Shown piece after piece: positions 39,274 to 48,317 of a stretch of DNA of 54,014 nucleotides. Made by a program: the position numbers and the translations under genes. Source of the stretch: Clostridia bacterium. Its GTDB lineage: Bacteria > Bacillota > Clostridia > Oscillospirales > CAG-272. Location of the stretch: NCBI GenBank assembly GCA_017461945.1, contig JAFTSB010000028.1:1-54014 (forward strand), given 5' to 3'. How positions within the stretch are numbered: position 1 is the stretch's first letter; each line of letters opens with the position of its first letter. A model generated the notes under the pieces. That model was not told the origin of the DNA. It made no database searches and saw only the letters and a program-made list of their open reading frames with translations.

Positions 39274-41370
39274 ATGTTTCTGAACGCAAAGCCAATATGG
39301 CTGACCGATCGCGAAAACGAAATGAATCTGGCCGCTGTATTTGAGGCAAGGGTGGGCGATTTGAAGGGTACTGAGCTATACATTGCCGCTTCTACCTTTT
39401 ACCGCCTTTACATCGACAAAAACTTTGTGGCCTTTGGCCCTGCCAGAACCGCCAAGGGCTATGCTCGCGTGGATGTTTTGTCTCTGAATCGTTGGAGAGG
39501 TGTGGACGAAAGTCTACTTCGCATTGAGGTTGTCAGTTACAACTGTCGATCGCTTTCCACCTGCCTGCAGCCGGGCTTTCTGTGTGCCGAGCTACGCCGC
39601 GGCGACGAGGTGCTTGCCTTTACCGGAAAGGATTTTACGGCACGGGTTTTGAACGAAAAAGAGCAATACGTAGAGCGTTTTTCTATCCAACGCCACTTTG
39701 GCGAGGTCTGGGATCTGACAAAAAAGCCGGCCGCCCTCTCACCGGTTTCAAAAATGCAGAATCCCCCTGTTTTCCTGCCCCGTGTGGCCCCCTATCCCCA
39801 TTATGAGGACATCTGGCTTGGCAAATGCCTGTTGCGCGGCACCTATCGGGAGGATAGCTCCTTGCCCTTGATCAAGCAATGCTATTCCTGGAAGAATGTT
39901 CCCGCCTATTGGGGCGTTTTCCAGGAGGAGGAGATCCCCCACAAGCCCTATCGCTTTGTGCATGCGCAAAAGCAGACCGTAACAAAAAGATCCCCTGCTC
40001 TACCCATGGTATTAAGGGCCAGTGAATATGCGCTATTCGACTTTTCGCAGATCGAATGCGGTTTTTTACAATTGGCGCTTTCCAATGCCGAGGAGGCTGA
40101 CATTGTAGTGGCCTTTTCCGAATATTGCGACGGCGACCAGTTCACCTTTACCCGTATAAATTGCCACAATGTGCTGCAGTACATCCTGCCCGCCGGTCAC
40201 GAGGGTATTTTGCGCAGCATGGAGCCCTATACCATGCGATATGTCATGGTGATGGTCAAAAAGGGTGCCGTGGGCCTGTTGGATCTTGGCATCAAGACCT
40301 TTGAACGCGACATGGCAGGTGTACGCCAGGTAAAATTTGAAGATAAAACATACGCCGACATCTACCGCGCTGCCCTGCGCACCTTTGCCCACAACGCGGT
40401 GGATCTGTATACCGACTGCCCTTCCCGAGAGCGTGCAGGATGGTTGTGTGACTCCTATTTCACCGGCACGGCAGAATTCCATTTTCTTGGCGCGGTACCG
40501 GTAGAGGATGCCTTTTTGGAAAATTTCCGCTTGTTCAAGGACCCCATGCTGGATAACGGCATGCTGCCCATGTGCTACCCGGCCGATATCAAGCCGGAGG
40601 AGGACGGCAGCGGTCATCACATTCCCCAATGGTGTATGTGGTACGTGCTGGAGGTCAGAGACTATCTGACCAAACGCAACACCGCTGTCGACCCCGAGCT
40701 GTTCCGCCCCACCGTGGAAGGCATTTTACAATATCTGTGCAAATACGAGAACAGCGATGGCCTGCTGGAGGATCTCCCCTCTTGGAATTTCGTGGAGTGG
40801 TCGGATGCCAATAGTTGGACCAAGAACGTTAATTACCCCACCAACTTTCTATATGCCGCCGTGCTATTGGCCGCCTGTGAACTTTACGGCGACGAAACAC
40901 GGAAGGAAAAGGCACATCGCATCCAGCGACGCACCGCCGCGCTCTCCTTTGACGGCGAAATGTTCACCGACAACGCCGTGCGCGGAGAGGATGGGGCTCT
41001 GCGCAATACGGGCAACACCTCTGAGGCAGGCCAATACTATGCCCTGCTTTTCGGCGGCATTGATCTGAACGCACCCCATTACGCCAAGCTGAAGGCGCAC
41101 GTGCTATCGGGTTGCAAGGGCGTGGCCGAAAGCGGTCGCCGATTTGTGCCTGTCAATGCCTTTATCGGTCTTTATCTGCGTATCAAAACACTGCTGCAGT
41201 TAGAACAATACCAGCTGCTGCTGGATGAGGTCGGAGACTTTTTTGGCGGCATGGTAGAGCGCACCGGCACCCTTTGGGAATATCGCCAAATGAAGGGGAG
41301 CTTTGACCACGGCTTTGCCTCTTATGCCGCTTATGCTATGTGTGTCGCCTTGGAAAAGTTAAAAAAATAA
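39274..41370 (+). CDS. Alpha-L-rhamnosidase-like glycosidase (GH78-type six-hairpin fold)
   Basis: 698 aa, no signal peptide. N-terminal beta-sandwich region (to about 350; includes LYIAASTFYRLYIDKNFVAFGPAR, typical of rhamnosidase N domains) and an (alpha/alpha)6 barrel with the GH78-like acid motif DCPSRERAGWLCD (about 381-393) and NFVEWSDAN further on. It would release terminal rhamnose or a related sugar from imported oligosaccharides. Shorter than secreted GH78 enzymes of about 900 aa. CGGAGGAG precedes the ATG. Monocistronic, ended by a hairpin at 41396. Confidence 0.8.
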   Translation: MFLNAKPIWLTDRENEMNLAAVFEARVGDLKGTELYIAASTFYRLYIDKNFVAFGPARTAKGYARVDVLSLNRWRGVDESLLRIEVVSYNCRSLSTCLQPGFLCAELRRGDEVLAFTGKDFTARVLNEKEQYVERFSIQRHFGEVWDLTKKPAALSPVSKMQNPPVFLPRVAPYPHYEDIWLGKCLLRGTYREDSSLPLIKQCYSWKNVPAYWGVFQEEEIPHKPYRFVHAQKQTVTKRSPALPMVLRASEYALFDFSQIECGFLQLALSNAEEADIVVAFSEYCDGDQFTFTRINCHNVLQYILPAGHEGILRSMEPYTMRYVMVMVKKGAVGLLDLGIKTFERDMAGVRQVKFEDKTYADIYRAALRTFAHNAVDLYTDCPSRERAGWLCDSYFTGTAEFHFLGAVPVEDAFLENFRLFKDPMLDNGMLPMCYPADIKPEEDGSGHHIPQWCMWYVLEVRDYLTKRNTAVDPELFRPTVEGILQYLCKYENSDGLLEDLPSWNFVEWSDANSWTKNVNYPTNFLYAAVLLAACELYGDETRKEKAHRIQRRTAALSFDGEMFTDNAVRGEDGALRNTGNTSEAGQYYALLFGGIDLNAPHYAKLKAHVLSGCKGVAESGRRFVPVNAFIGLYLRIKTLLQLEQYQLLLDEVGDFFGGMVERTGTLWEYRQMKGSFDHGFASYAAYAMCVALEKLKK

Positions 41371-41395
41371 TCAAACGGTATCTTTTTTTCATAAC

Positions 41396-41428
41396 AAAAC
41401 GCCTCCTGGAGCATCCGGGAGGCGTTTT
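41396..41428. terminator. Bidirectional terminator between the GH78-like and small membrane protein genes
   Basis: AAAACGCCTCC (41396-41406) pairs perfectly with GGAGGCGTTTT (41418-41428) around an 11-nt loop, with A4/T4 ends. Confidence 0.8.
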
Positions 41429-41439
41429 GTATGTAAGCC

Positions 41440-41664
41440 TTATTGCAGGCAGAGCTTTTTGAACAGCAGGACCCAAATAAGGTCGATGTAGCCCAAAATG
41501 ATACCGCCGCCAAAGGTAACGATGAGGCAGATGATCAGTCTGAGAAGACCGCCCTTCTTTGCAAAGGTGGACCATCTGACGATCAGCTCAGTCACCCAGT
41601 TCACAAAGGGGATCAGGAGCAGAAGAAGCTGCACCAGACGGCTCTGTTTGTTAAACCAAGTCAT
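41440..41664 (-). CDS. Small two-helix membrane protein, unknown function
   Basis: 74 aa with two hydrophobic segments (about 10-28 and 40-68) joined by a basic loop (RWSTFAKKGG), start MTWFNKQSR. AAGGAGGT lies 7 nt before the ATG, and it has its own promoter and a shared terminator, so it is expressed as a single gene. The layout recalls small YqaE/Pmp3-like proteins but I see no diagnostic motif. Confidence 0.72.
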   Translation of the reverse strand: MTWFNKQSRLVQLLLLLIPFVNWVTELIVRWSTFAKKGGLLRLIICLIVTFGGGIILGYIDLIWVLLFKKLCLQ

Positions 41665-41695
41665 GTTGATTACCTCCTTAAAATGTGGTAATTTT

Positions 41696-41725
41696 ATTTT
41701 ATCACATCCAAGCGCGATCTGTCTA
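41696..41725 (-). promoter_or_regulatory. Promoter of the small membrane protein gene
   Basis: Minus strand TAGACA (41725-41720), 18-nt spacer, TAAAAT (41701-41696), 32 nt before the ATG. Confidence 0.55.
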
Positions 41726-41764
41726 TGCCACCGCTTTGATGTTCACAATTTGTTTACTTTTAAA

Positions 41765-44700
41765 TCAGGCCTTGACCTTCAGTGTCAGAATTTCAAAACC
41801 GGAAAGCTCCAGCTGTACCTTTCCATTCTGCACGGGCAGCTCGCTCTGCTCGCGTTCCATCATATCACAAACAAAGACCTGCTTTGCGGGAATGCCAAGG
41901 GTAAGCGTGGTTTTGGTACGGCGGTTTTTGCACTCATAAAAGCGCAGCACCGTGCCCTCACCCTGTTCTGCCGCCTTGACGGTTTCACAAATGACATTAT
42001 CCGTATCGAGAGACAGCACCGAGAAGGCGGTGGGTAATGTATTTTCGGCGCCGGTAGTAGCGAGTGCCACCATGGGATCATTGAGATAGTAGGCCTGCAC
42101 ATGCACATCGGTCTGTGCCAGTGTACCGGTGTGAGGCACCAGCGAATAGGTCACAGGGATCAAGCCTTGATCGGCCTCGGGATTGGGGTCGGTGGGAGAG
42201 CGCAGCAGGGAGAGCTGGATCACACCGTCGTGGATATCGTGGCCGTATTTGCAATCGTTCATCAACGCCACGCCGTAATCGCCCTCAGAAACATCGGCAT
42301 ACTTATGGGCGCAAACCTCAAATTTGGCCGCATCCCAGCTGGTATTGCAATGAGTGGGGCGCTCCACCGTACCGAATTGAATCTCATAGGTGGCCTTGTC
42401 GGTATTCACATCCACGGGGAAGGCAACCTTCAGCATCTGATGACGGTCATGCCAGTCGGCCACAGTCTCAAAGTCAATGCGCGTGGTGCCGTCATAGAAC
42501 CAAATGGTTTGCGTAATGGTGGAATGCATATGGGGGCGCAGGATTTTGATGCCCTTTCGCACACCGTCCTCCACGATCTCCATCGACTGCACGGCGGTAA
42601 TGGTCTTATACTCCTCTCGCGAATAGGCCTGCCACTCCCAAGCGTCATAAGCATCGGGATAATCGGCGTGTACGCGTAGCTCATTGGCAATAGCACCCTG
42701 CTGCAGCACCTGACGCTGGTTTTGCTTATCGTAAAGCGAAACGATCTGCCAATGCTCATCAAACACAACGCGCAGACAGTCGGTCTCCACGGTATGATCG
42801 TGAATCTCCACGTGATTATCACAAAGAAAATCCCCGGTGACACGATAACCCTTGGCCGGGATCTTCACGCCGGTCTTTACGGTCCTTCCATCCACCTTGA
42901 CATACCCTTCGGTGGTAAAGGAATGGGGATTGAACACCACATATTGTTCGGATTTTTTGATACCGTTTGCAATTTTTTGCAACGCGCCGCTCACCACGGC
43001 ATCGCCAATGCGCTTGATTTCGGCATAGTCGATATCGCTTTGCTCGTACACCTCTTGGATCGAGGAGCCGGGAATGATATCGTGGAACTGATTGGTCAGA
43101 ATCATTTCCCAACCGCGGTGCAGCTCCTCTTGCGGGAAGGCCTGGCCCCACAGAGCGTTTGCCGTAACGCAGAGCAGCTCCGCGTTCTGATACAGAAACT
43201 CACTTTGTCTGTTGAATCGCTTGTTGCGCGCCATGGTGGTATAGGTGCCGCGATGGTATTCCAGATACAGCTCACCCTGCCAACGAGGCACGTCAGAACG
43301 GCCCTCCATATTCTTTTCCAATCGCTTCAAATAATCGCCTGCAAAATCAATCTTGAGATTGGGGCCACCGGGGATACCCTTCGCCCCACGCCGTGCCAAT
43401 TCCAGATGGTGAACGGTGGGGCCTCCTCCGCCGTCGCCATAGCCAAAGGTCAACAAGGCCTCGTTGTGTAAAAACTTTTCACTGTAACGCTTATAGGTTC
43501 CCTGCACCTGCGTGGAGCGAGTGCTGCCTACATAGGTACAGCCGGTATGCGTGGGCTTACCGTAATCGTCCTGCGCGGTGATAAACTGGGTATTGATCTC
43601 GGTGCCGTCAATGCCGCGCCAACGGAAGGTGTCGTGGGGCATGCGGTTGGTATCGTTCCAGGAGATCTTGGAGGTGACAAACCAATCCACGCCACTTTTA
43701 CGCAGAATCTGAGGGAGCGCCGCGGAATAGCCGAACACGTCGGGGAGCCAAAGCACGCGGTTCTCCACCCCAAACTCACGCAAAAAATAGTTCTTGCCAT
43801 AAAGCACTTGGCGTACCAGGCTCTCGCCCGAGGAAAGGTTGCAATCAGCCTCGACCCACATGGAGCCCTCGCACTCCCAGCGCCCCTCCCGGATGCGTGC
43901 CTTGACCTCCTCGTAAACCTCGGGGGCTTCTTCTTTCAAATTCTTATAAAGAAGCGCCTGGGAGGACATAAATTTATACTCGGGATAGCGGCGCATCAGC
44001 TCCAGAACGGTGGCAAAGGAGCGCTGCACCTTTTCGCGGGTCTGGCGAAGCGTCCATCTCCATGCACAGTCGATGTGAGTGTGACCGATACCCACCACCG
44101 TGGCATCCTGCGGGCGGCAGTACTCCCCATAGAAATCCCTTGCCAAAAAAGTGCGGGCGCGTTCCACCGAATCGCAAAAGGCGTCGGAATGAAGGTCATA
44201 GAGATCCAGCATGGAAACCGCACGCCAGAGGTAATCCACAATGCGAGCGTATTCGGTGCTTTCCTCATTCAAATATTTCAACATTTCAAGGGGATATTGC
44301 AGATCATAAAACAGACCGTCCACCGCAACATTCAGCTCCATCAGATCGGCAAAAAACTGGGCGCGCTCAATCTTAGCACCGGTATAAGCATAAACCGCCA
44401 CATCGGCAGTCTGCCCTGCGGCAAGGGGCGATTCGCGATGGTTGATATCCAAGCCCTGCACCATTTTGCCGTTTACATACAAAATGAATTGAGGGTTGGA
44501 GGCGTCCCATCCCTTTTTGATTTCGGTCTCGATACGAAGAAAGGTATGGGGGGCCGTGGGAGTCACGGTAAAGCGGAACCAGGCATGGGTATCCCATCCG
44601 CTGCCCCACCATTCGCCCTGCGTGTATGGCGTCATCTGCTCCAACGCAGGGATCCGGTTGTTTTCCTTGTATTCGCATGGGCAGCTGAAAATTTCCCCAA

Positions 44701-44776
44701 CGGGGGTGACATTCTCCCAGCGATGCTCCTCCAGCACTTTGAGATATTGCTTGATCTTTCTGATTTTGTTTTTCAT
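41765..44776 (-). CDS. GH38 alpha-mannosidase
   Basis: 1003 aa, no signal peptide, so a cytosolic enzyme acting on imported manno-oligosaccharides. The zinc motif is GHTHIDCAWRW (H234, D236), and the catalytic nucleophile is D346 in WLPDVFGYSAALPQIL. The central helical GH38 domain (about 480-590) and C-terminal beta domains complete the fold. The start at 44776 has GGAGGG 5 nt upstream; an in-frame extension of 15 codons lacks a ribosome binding site. Divergent from an AraC regulator, its likely activator. Confidence 0.93.
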   Translation of the reverse strand: MKNKIRKIKQYLKVLEEHRWENVTPVGEIFSCPCEYKENNRIPALEQMTPYTQGEWWGSGWDTHAWFRFTVTPTAPHTFLRIETEIKKGWDASNPQFILYVNGKMVQGLDINHRESPLAAGQTADVAVYAYTGAKIERAQFFADLMELNVAVDGLFYDLQYPLEMLKYLNEESTEYARIVDYLWRAVSMLDLYDLHSDAFCDSVERARTFLARDFYGEYCRPQDATVVGIGHTHIDCAWRWTLRQTREKVQRSFATVLELMRRYPEYKFMSSQALLYKNLKEEAPEVYEEVKARIREGRWECEGSMWVEADCNLSSGESLVRQVLYGKNYFLREFGVENRVLWLPDVFGYSAALPQILRKSGVDWFVTSKISWNDTNRMPHDTFRWRGIDGTEINTQFITAQDDYGKPTHTGCTYVGSTRSTQVQGTYKRYSEKFLHNEALLTFGYGDGGGGPTVHHLELARRGAKGIPGGPNLKIDFAGDYLKRLEKNMEGRSDVPRWQGELYLEYHRGTYTTMARNKRFNRQSEFLYQNAELLCVTANALWGQAFPQEELHRGWEMILTNQFHDIIPGSSIQEVYEQSDIDYAEIKRIGDAVVSGALQKIANGIKKSEQYVVFNPHSFTTEGYVKVDGRTVKTGVKIPAKGYRVTGDFLCDNHVEIHDHTVETDCLRVVFDEHWQIVSLYDKQNQRQVLQQGAIANELRVHADYPDAYDAWEWQAYSREEYKTITAVQSMEIVEDGVRKGIKILRPHMHSTITQTIWFYDGTTRIDFETVADWHDRHQMLKVAFPVDVNTDKATYEIQFGTVERPTHCNTSWDAAKFEVCAHKYADVSEGDYGVALMNDCKYGHDIHDGVIQLSLLRSPTDPNPEADQGLIPVTYSLVPHTGTLAQTDVHVQAYYLNDPMVALATTGAENTLPTAFSVLSLDTDNVICETVKAAEQGEGTVLRFYECKNRRTKTTLTLGIPAKQVFVCDMMEREQSELPVQNGKVQLELSGFEILTLKVKA

Positions 44777-44822
44777 AGGATCCCTCCACCATTTGATTGC
44801 TTTTATTCTATCACAATACACC

Positions 44823-44851
44823 TTGCTTTTCTACCACTATTATGATATAAT
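44823..44851 (+). promoter_or_regulatory. Promoter of the second AraC gene
   Basis: TTGCTT (44823-44828), 17-nt spacer, TATAAT (44846-44851), 42 nt before the TTG start. Confidence 0.65.
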
Positions 44852-44893
44852 TCTTATGGTATTGTGATATTTTTAAAAAAGGAGGCCCCCTCT

Positions 44894-45733
44894 TTGGAAC
44901 CCAAGCTTTTAACTGCAGATCGCTTTGTGGACACGGAAACCGGCTGCTCTTATCGCTATGTTTACAGCGACACCGAATATTTTCGCCCCCATTATCACGA
45001 CTATTATGAAATTTTTTTGCTGTTGGATGGAGAGGCCGTGCATTGTGTGGGCAACGAGCGACTGCCCCTGCAGCGCGGTGCGCTGGTGTTTATCCGCCCC
45101 AACGACACCCACGATTATCTTTTGCGCGAGGGAAAAAAATTTTCCATGCTGAACATCACGTTAAGCCGGGAGACTGTAGAAGATCTGTTTTCCTATCTTG
45201 GTGACGGATTTGACAGCATCCGTCTTACGCAGGCAAAGCTCCCTCCCGAGGTGCAGCTGCCCGATGCAAGCTTTTCCTATATTCTCGCGCAAATGACCAC
45301 TATCCGCGCCATTGATACATCAGACAAAAAGAGACTGAAAACAGCATTACGTATTCTGATTTTTCGCATTTTCACCCGTTTCTTTGCCGATTTCAGTGAG
45401 GCGGGCGAGCCGGAAATGCCGCTGTGGCTCTCACAGCTTTGTGCCACGATGCGCAAGGACGGTAACTTCACCTACGGCACCGAACGGATGCTTTCCCTCA
45501 CCAACAAAAGCCGCGAGCATGTATCGCGCAGCTTTAAAAAATATCTGGGAGTCACCCCCTCGGAATTCATCAATGATCTGCGGCTGAATTTTATTGCCAG
45601 CATGCTGAAAAACAGCAACCATGACATTGCCGATATTGTATTTGAAAGTGGCTTTGGCAACTTGAGCTGGGCGGCAGAGCAATTCCGAAAAAAATACGGC
45701 ATGACCATGTCAAAATACCGTAAATGCACTTGA
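44894..45733 (+). CDS. AraC family regulator (cupin + HTH), TTG start
   Basis: 279 aa. The N-terminal cupin sensor (about 20-100) has FRPHYHDYYEIFLLLDG and FIRPNDTHDYLL; the C-terminal double helix-turn-helix ends IVFESGFGNLSWAAEQFRKKYG. The chosen start is TTG at 44894 because AAGGAGG lies 7 nt upstream; the in-frame GTG at 44864 has none. Divergent from the GH38 mannosidase and upstream of the PHP gene, whose promoter overlaps its stop codon. Confidence 0.9.
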   Translation: MEPKLLTADRFVDTETGCSYRYVYSDTEYFRPHYHDYYEIFLLLDGEAVHCVGNERLPLQRGALVFIRPNDTHDYLLREGKKFSMLNITLSRETVEDLFSYLGDGFDSIRLTQAKLPPEVQLPDASFSYILAQMTTIRAIDTSDKKRLKTALRILIFRIFTRFFADFSEAGEPEMPLWLSQLCATMRKDGNFTYGTERMLSLTNKSREHVSRSFKKYLGVTPSEFINDLRLNFIASMLKNSNHDIADIVFESGFGNLSWAAEQFRKKYGMTMSKYRKCT

Positions 45734-45758
45734 CTTTGTCATCACGAAGGAGTATGAT
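45730..45758 (+). promoter_or_regulatory. Promoter of the PHP-domain gene
   Basis: TTGACT (45730-45735), 17-nt spacer, TATGAT (45753-45758). The -35 box overlaps the stop codon of the AraC gene. Confidence 0.65.
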
Positions 45759-45786
45759 TAAGACATCAACATTGGGAGGTGTTTGT

Positions 45787-46821
45787 ATGAAAACCTATCT
45801 GTTGCCCAAAGAGGGCCAATTCTATAAAGCCAATCTCCATTGCCACACCACCGTTTCTGATGGCAAACTGACCCCTGAACAGGTGAAGGCCCTGTATCAG
45901 GCACACGGCTATTCCGTTATCGCCTATACCGATCACGAGGTGCTGATCCCCCACCATCATGAGCTTTCGGACGACAGCTTTCTGGCATTGAACGCCCACG
46001 AGCTGGAGCTGATCGAGCCGGGCAACGGCGCCGAGCACAAAACCCGTCAACGCTGTCACCTTTGCCTGATCGCCTTGGAGCCCGACAACGTAAAGCAGAC
46101 CTGCTGGCACCGCTCTAAGTATCTGTGGGGCAATGCCAAAAACTATCAGGAGCAGGTGCAATTTGACGAAGCACTCCCCGACTATGTCCGCGCTTATTCG
46201 GTGCGCGGTGTCAATGACGTGATCCGCCGCGCGCGCAAGGCCGGCTTTTGGGTTACCTACAATCACCCCATCTGGTCCCTGGAGGACCCCGAGCAATACA
46301 TGAAATATGAGGGCTTTAACGCCCTGGAGATCTACAATCACAGCTCTGTGGTAGCCGGCTATGACGACGAAGTCCCCCAGATCTTTGACGATATGCTGAA
46401 AAAGGGCAAGAGCATCTTTTGTGTGGCCGCCGATGACAACCACAACGGCCACCCCGAAGGCTCTCCCCGTTTTGATGCCTGTGGTGGCTTTACCATGATC
46501 AAGGCCGATAAGCTGGAGTACCGCACCATCACCAAGGCCATGGAGGCCGGCCAGTTCTACGCCTCTGCCGGTCCGCTGATCCATGAGCTGTGGTACGAGA
46601 ACGGCGAGGTGCACGTGACCTGCGATCCTGCCGCTAAGATCTGTGCCAACTACGGCGTAGTGCGTGCCGGTGTTGCGTATCCTCAAAACGGTGAGCCCTT
46701 GACACACGCCGCCTTTTCGGTTAAGCCCAACGATGGGTACATCCGCATTACGGTTATCGACCAAAACGGCAACAAAGCCTTTACCAACGCTTACGCAGTT
46801 GACGAGCTTTTGGCCCATTGA
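45787..46821 (+). CDS. PHP-domain metal-dependent hydrolase
   Basis: 344 aa. PHP motifs in order: HCHTTVSDG (near residue 19), YTDHE (about 50), a glutamate in ALNAHELELIE, NHPIWS (about 160) and a C-terminal AADDNHNG. These coordinate two or three metal ions in PHP phosphoesterases. A small beta domain follows the catalytic part. The substrate is likely a phosphate ester, unknown. GGAGG lies 7 nt before the ATG. A hairpin element and terminator follow. Confidence 0.87.
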   Translation: MKTYLLPKEGQFYKANLHCHTTVSDGKLTPEQVKALYQAHGYSVIAYTDHEVLIPHHHELSDDSFLALNAHELELIEPGNGAEHKTRQRCHLCLIALEPDNVKQTCWHRSKYLWGNAKNYQEQVQFDEALPDYVRAYSVRGVNDVIRRARKAGFWVTYNHPIWSLEDPEQYMKYEGFNALEIYNHSSVVAGYDDEVPQIFDDMLKKGKSIFCVAADDNHNGHPEGSPRFDACGGFTMIKADKLEYRTITKAMEAGQFYASAGPLIHELWYENGEVHVTCDPAAKICANYGVVRAGVAYPQNGEPLTHAAFSVKPNDGYIRITVIDQNGNKAFTNAYAVDELLAH

Positions 46822-46831
46822 CACCGATACA

Positions 46832-46876
46832 AATCATAACCACCACTTGGGTGGTATATTTCTGCGAAAGCTACAA
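46832..46876 (+). repeat. Short hairpin element, copy B
   Basis: Shares AATCATAACCACCACTT and GCGAAAGCTACAA with the copy at 37503-37586, but the interval between them is shortened to 15 nt and the hairpin to ACCACC-N5-GGTGGT-like pairing. It looks like an internally deleted copy. It lies directly after the PHP gene, in the same orientation relative to the upstream gene as copy A. Confidence 0.6.
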
Positions 46877-46877
46877 T

Positions 46878-46915
46878 AAAAAACCGCGGCATTTTTACAA
46901 ATGTCGCGGTTTTTT
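46878..46915. terminator. Bidirectional terminator between the PHP gene and the nad operon
   Basis: 46878-46894 pairs with 46899-46915 (AAAAAACCGCGGCATTT type arms, one G-U) around a TTAC loop, with A6 and T6 ends. Confidence 0.92.
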
Positions 46916-46934
46916 CATACCGTATCGCTATTTT

Positions 46935-47450
46935 TTACACTTCTGGCACAATGTAGCCACGTGCGGTCAGCTCGGCTTCGATTTGATCCAACGCCGCATT
47001 GGAGTCGGCGCGCACCGTATGATAATGATAGCCATCGGTAATATGCATCAGCTCAGTAGAGCGCCCACTGTTGATGCCCTCCATAAACCGGGCTACACTA
47101 TGGCGCGAAAAAATATTGAGATTGGCCCCGATCTTGCCGTATACCTTGTGCCATACAAATACATCCACTACAACGCCGCCCAGATCCACGATGCAATTCA
47201 GCTCGTCTGCGGTGCGCGTGCTATCGTGTCGCACCTTAAACACCCGTTCGATCTTGGGGGCTTCTTTGATCAAATAACCATTGTGCGTGGCCAGTATATC
47301 GTAGCCTGCCGCCTTCAGCACGGCAATGTCCTGCACAATGATCTGACGCGAAACACCAAGGCGTTCTGCCAGAACGCCACCCGGTACGGGATCGTCACCG
47401 CTCATCAGCAGGGTGACAATATCCTTTCGTCTTTGCTCTGCCCTTGTCAT
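46935..47450 (-). CDS. niaR: NAD biosynthesis repressor NiaR (HTH_11 + 3H domain)
   Basis: 171 aa. N-terminal winged helix (about 1-60; LAERLGVSRQIIVQDIAVLKAAGYD) and a C-terminal 3H domain whose conserved histidines appear in KVRHDST, FVWHKVYG and TDGYHYHT. NiaR represses NAD genes when niacin is present. It is the last gene of nadA-nadB-nadC-niaR, 9 nt after nadC, so it is probably self-regulated through the operon promoter. Confidence 0.92.
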   Translation of the reverse strand: MTRAEQRRKDIVTLLMSGDDPVPGGVLAERLGVSRQIIVQDIAVLKAAGYDILATHNGYLIKEAPKIERVFKVRHDSTRTADELNCIVDLGGVVVDVFVWHKVYGKIGANLNIFSRHSVARFMEGINSGRSTELMHITDGYHYHTVRADSNAALDQIEAELTARGYIVPEV

Positions 47451-47459
47451 GGTTCCCCC

Positions 47460-48317
47460 TTATTCACAGATTGGATGCAGATTTTTCAGCGATAGATCCA
47501 AAATGGGCGCAGAATGGGTCAGCGCACCACTGGAAATATAATCCACGCCGATGTCAATCAGCTTGGCAATGTTCTCTTTGGTAACGTTGCCGCTGCACTC
47601 GGTCTCGGCACGTCCAGCCGTCAAGCGGACGGCCTCCTTCATATCCTCAACGCTCATGTTATCCAGCATGATGATATCGGCTCCGGCCTCCAGCGCTTGC
47701 TTCAGCATTTCCAGATTTTCTACCTCGACCTCAACCTTGCGCACAAAGGGAGCGTATTCCTTGGCCATTCTCACGGCTTCTTTTACACCGCCGGCGGCAC
47801 CAATGTGGTTATCCTTGAGCAAAATGCCGTCGCTGAGATTATAGCGGTGGTTACAGCCTCCACCCACCTTAACAGCATATTTTTCAAACACACGCATATT
47901 GGGAGTGGTCTTTCGAGTATCCAACAGCTTGGTCTTGCTCCCCTGCAACAAATTCACGATTGAACGGGTGTAAGTGGCAATGCCACTCATGCGCTGCAGG
48001 TAATTCAACGCTGTACGCTCGCCGGAAAGCAACACACGAATGTCGCCCGTGACAACAGCAACTAGATCCCCCTTTTGAACGGCATCACCATCTTGAAAAT
48101 GGAAAACGATCTCGGTGCGGGGGTCCAGCAGTTGAAACACACGGGCAAATACTGCAAGTCCGGCCAAAACACCGTTCTGCTTGGCCAGCAATTCCACCTT
48201 TCCCAACTGATAATGGCGCATAACCGCATTGGTGGTCACATCCTCGCTGGAAATGTCCTCTTGCAGGGCGCTGCGGATCAGGTCATCGGCATTCAAGCAC
48301 ATGGTGATCTCATTCAT
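47460..48317 (-). CDS. nadC: Nicotinate-nucleotide pyrophosphorylase (carboxylating)
   Basis: 285 aa, full length. It converts quinolinate and PRPP to nicotinate mononucleotide. Seen: LSGERTALNYLQRMSGIATYT, the DTRKTTPNMR phosphate-binding segment, KVGGGCNHRYNLSDGILLKDNH, and VEVEVENLEM before LDNMS. The start overlaps nadB by 8 nt. Confidence 0.96.
   Translation of the reverse strand: MNEITMCLNADDLIRSALQEDISSEDVTTNAVMRHYQLGKVELLAKQNGVLAGLAVFARVFQLLDPRTEIVFHFQDGDAVQKGDLVAVVTGDIRVLLSGERTALNYLQRMSGIATYTRSIVNLLQGSKTKLLDTRKTTPNMRVFEKYAVKVGGGCNHRYNLSDGILLKDNHIGAAGGVKEAVRMAKEYAPFVRKVEVEVENLEMLKQALEAGADIIMLDNMSVEDMKEAVRLTAGRAETECSGNVTKENIAKLIDIGVDYISSGALTHSAPILDLSLKNLHPICE

Noticed and set aside
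43547-44845. 432-codon plus-strand frame opposite the GH38 gene
   Set aside because: Antisense shadow; GH38 catalytic motifs lie on the other strand and no promoter or ribosome binding site fits.
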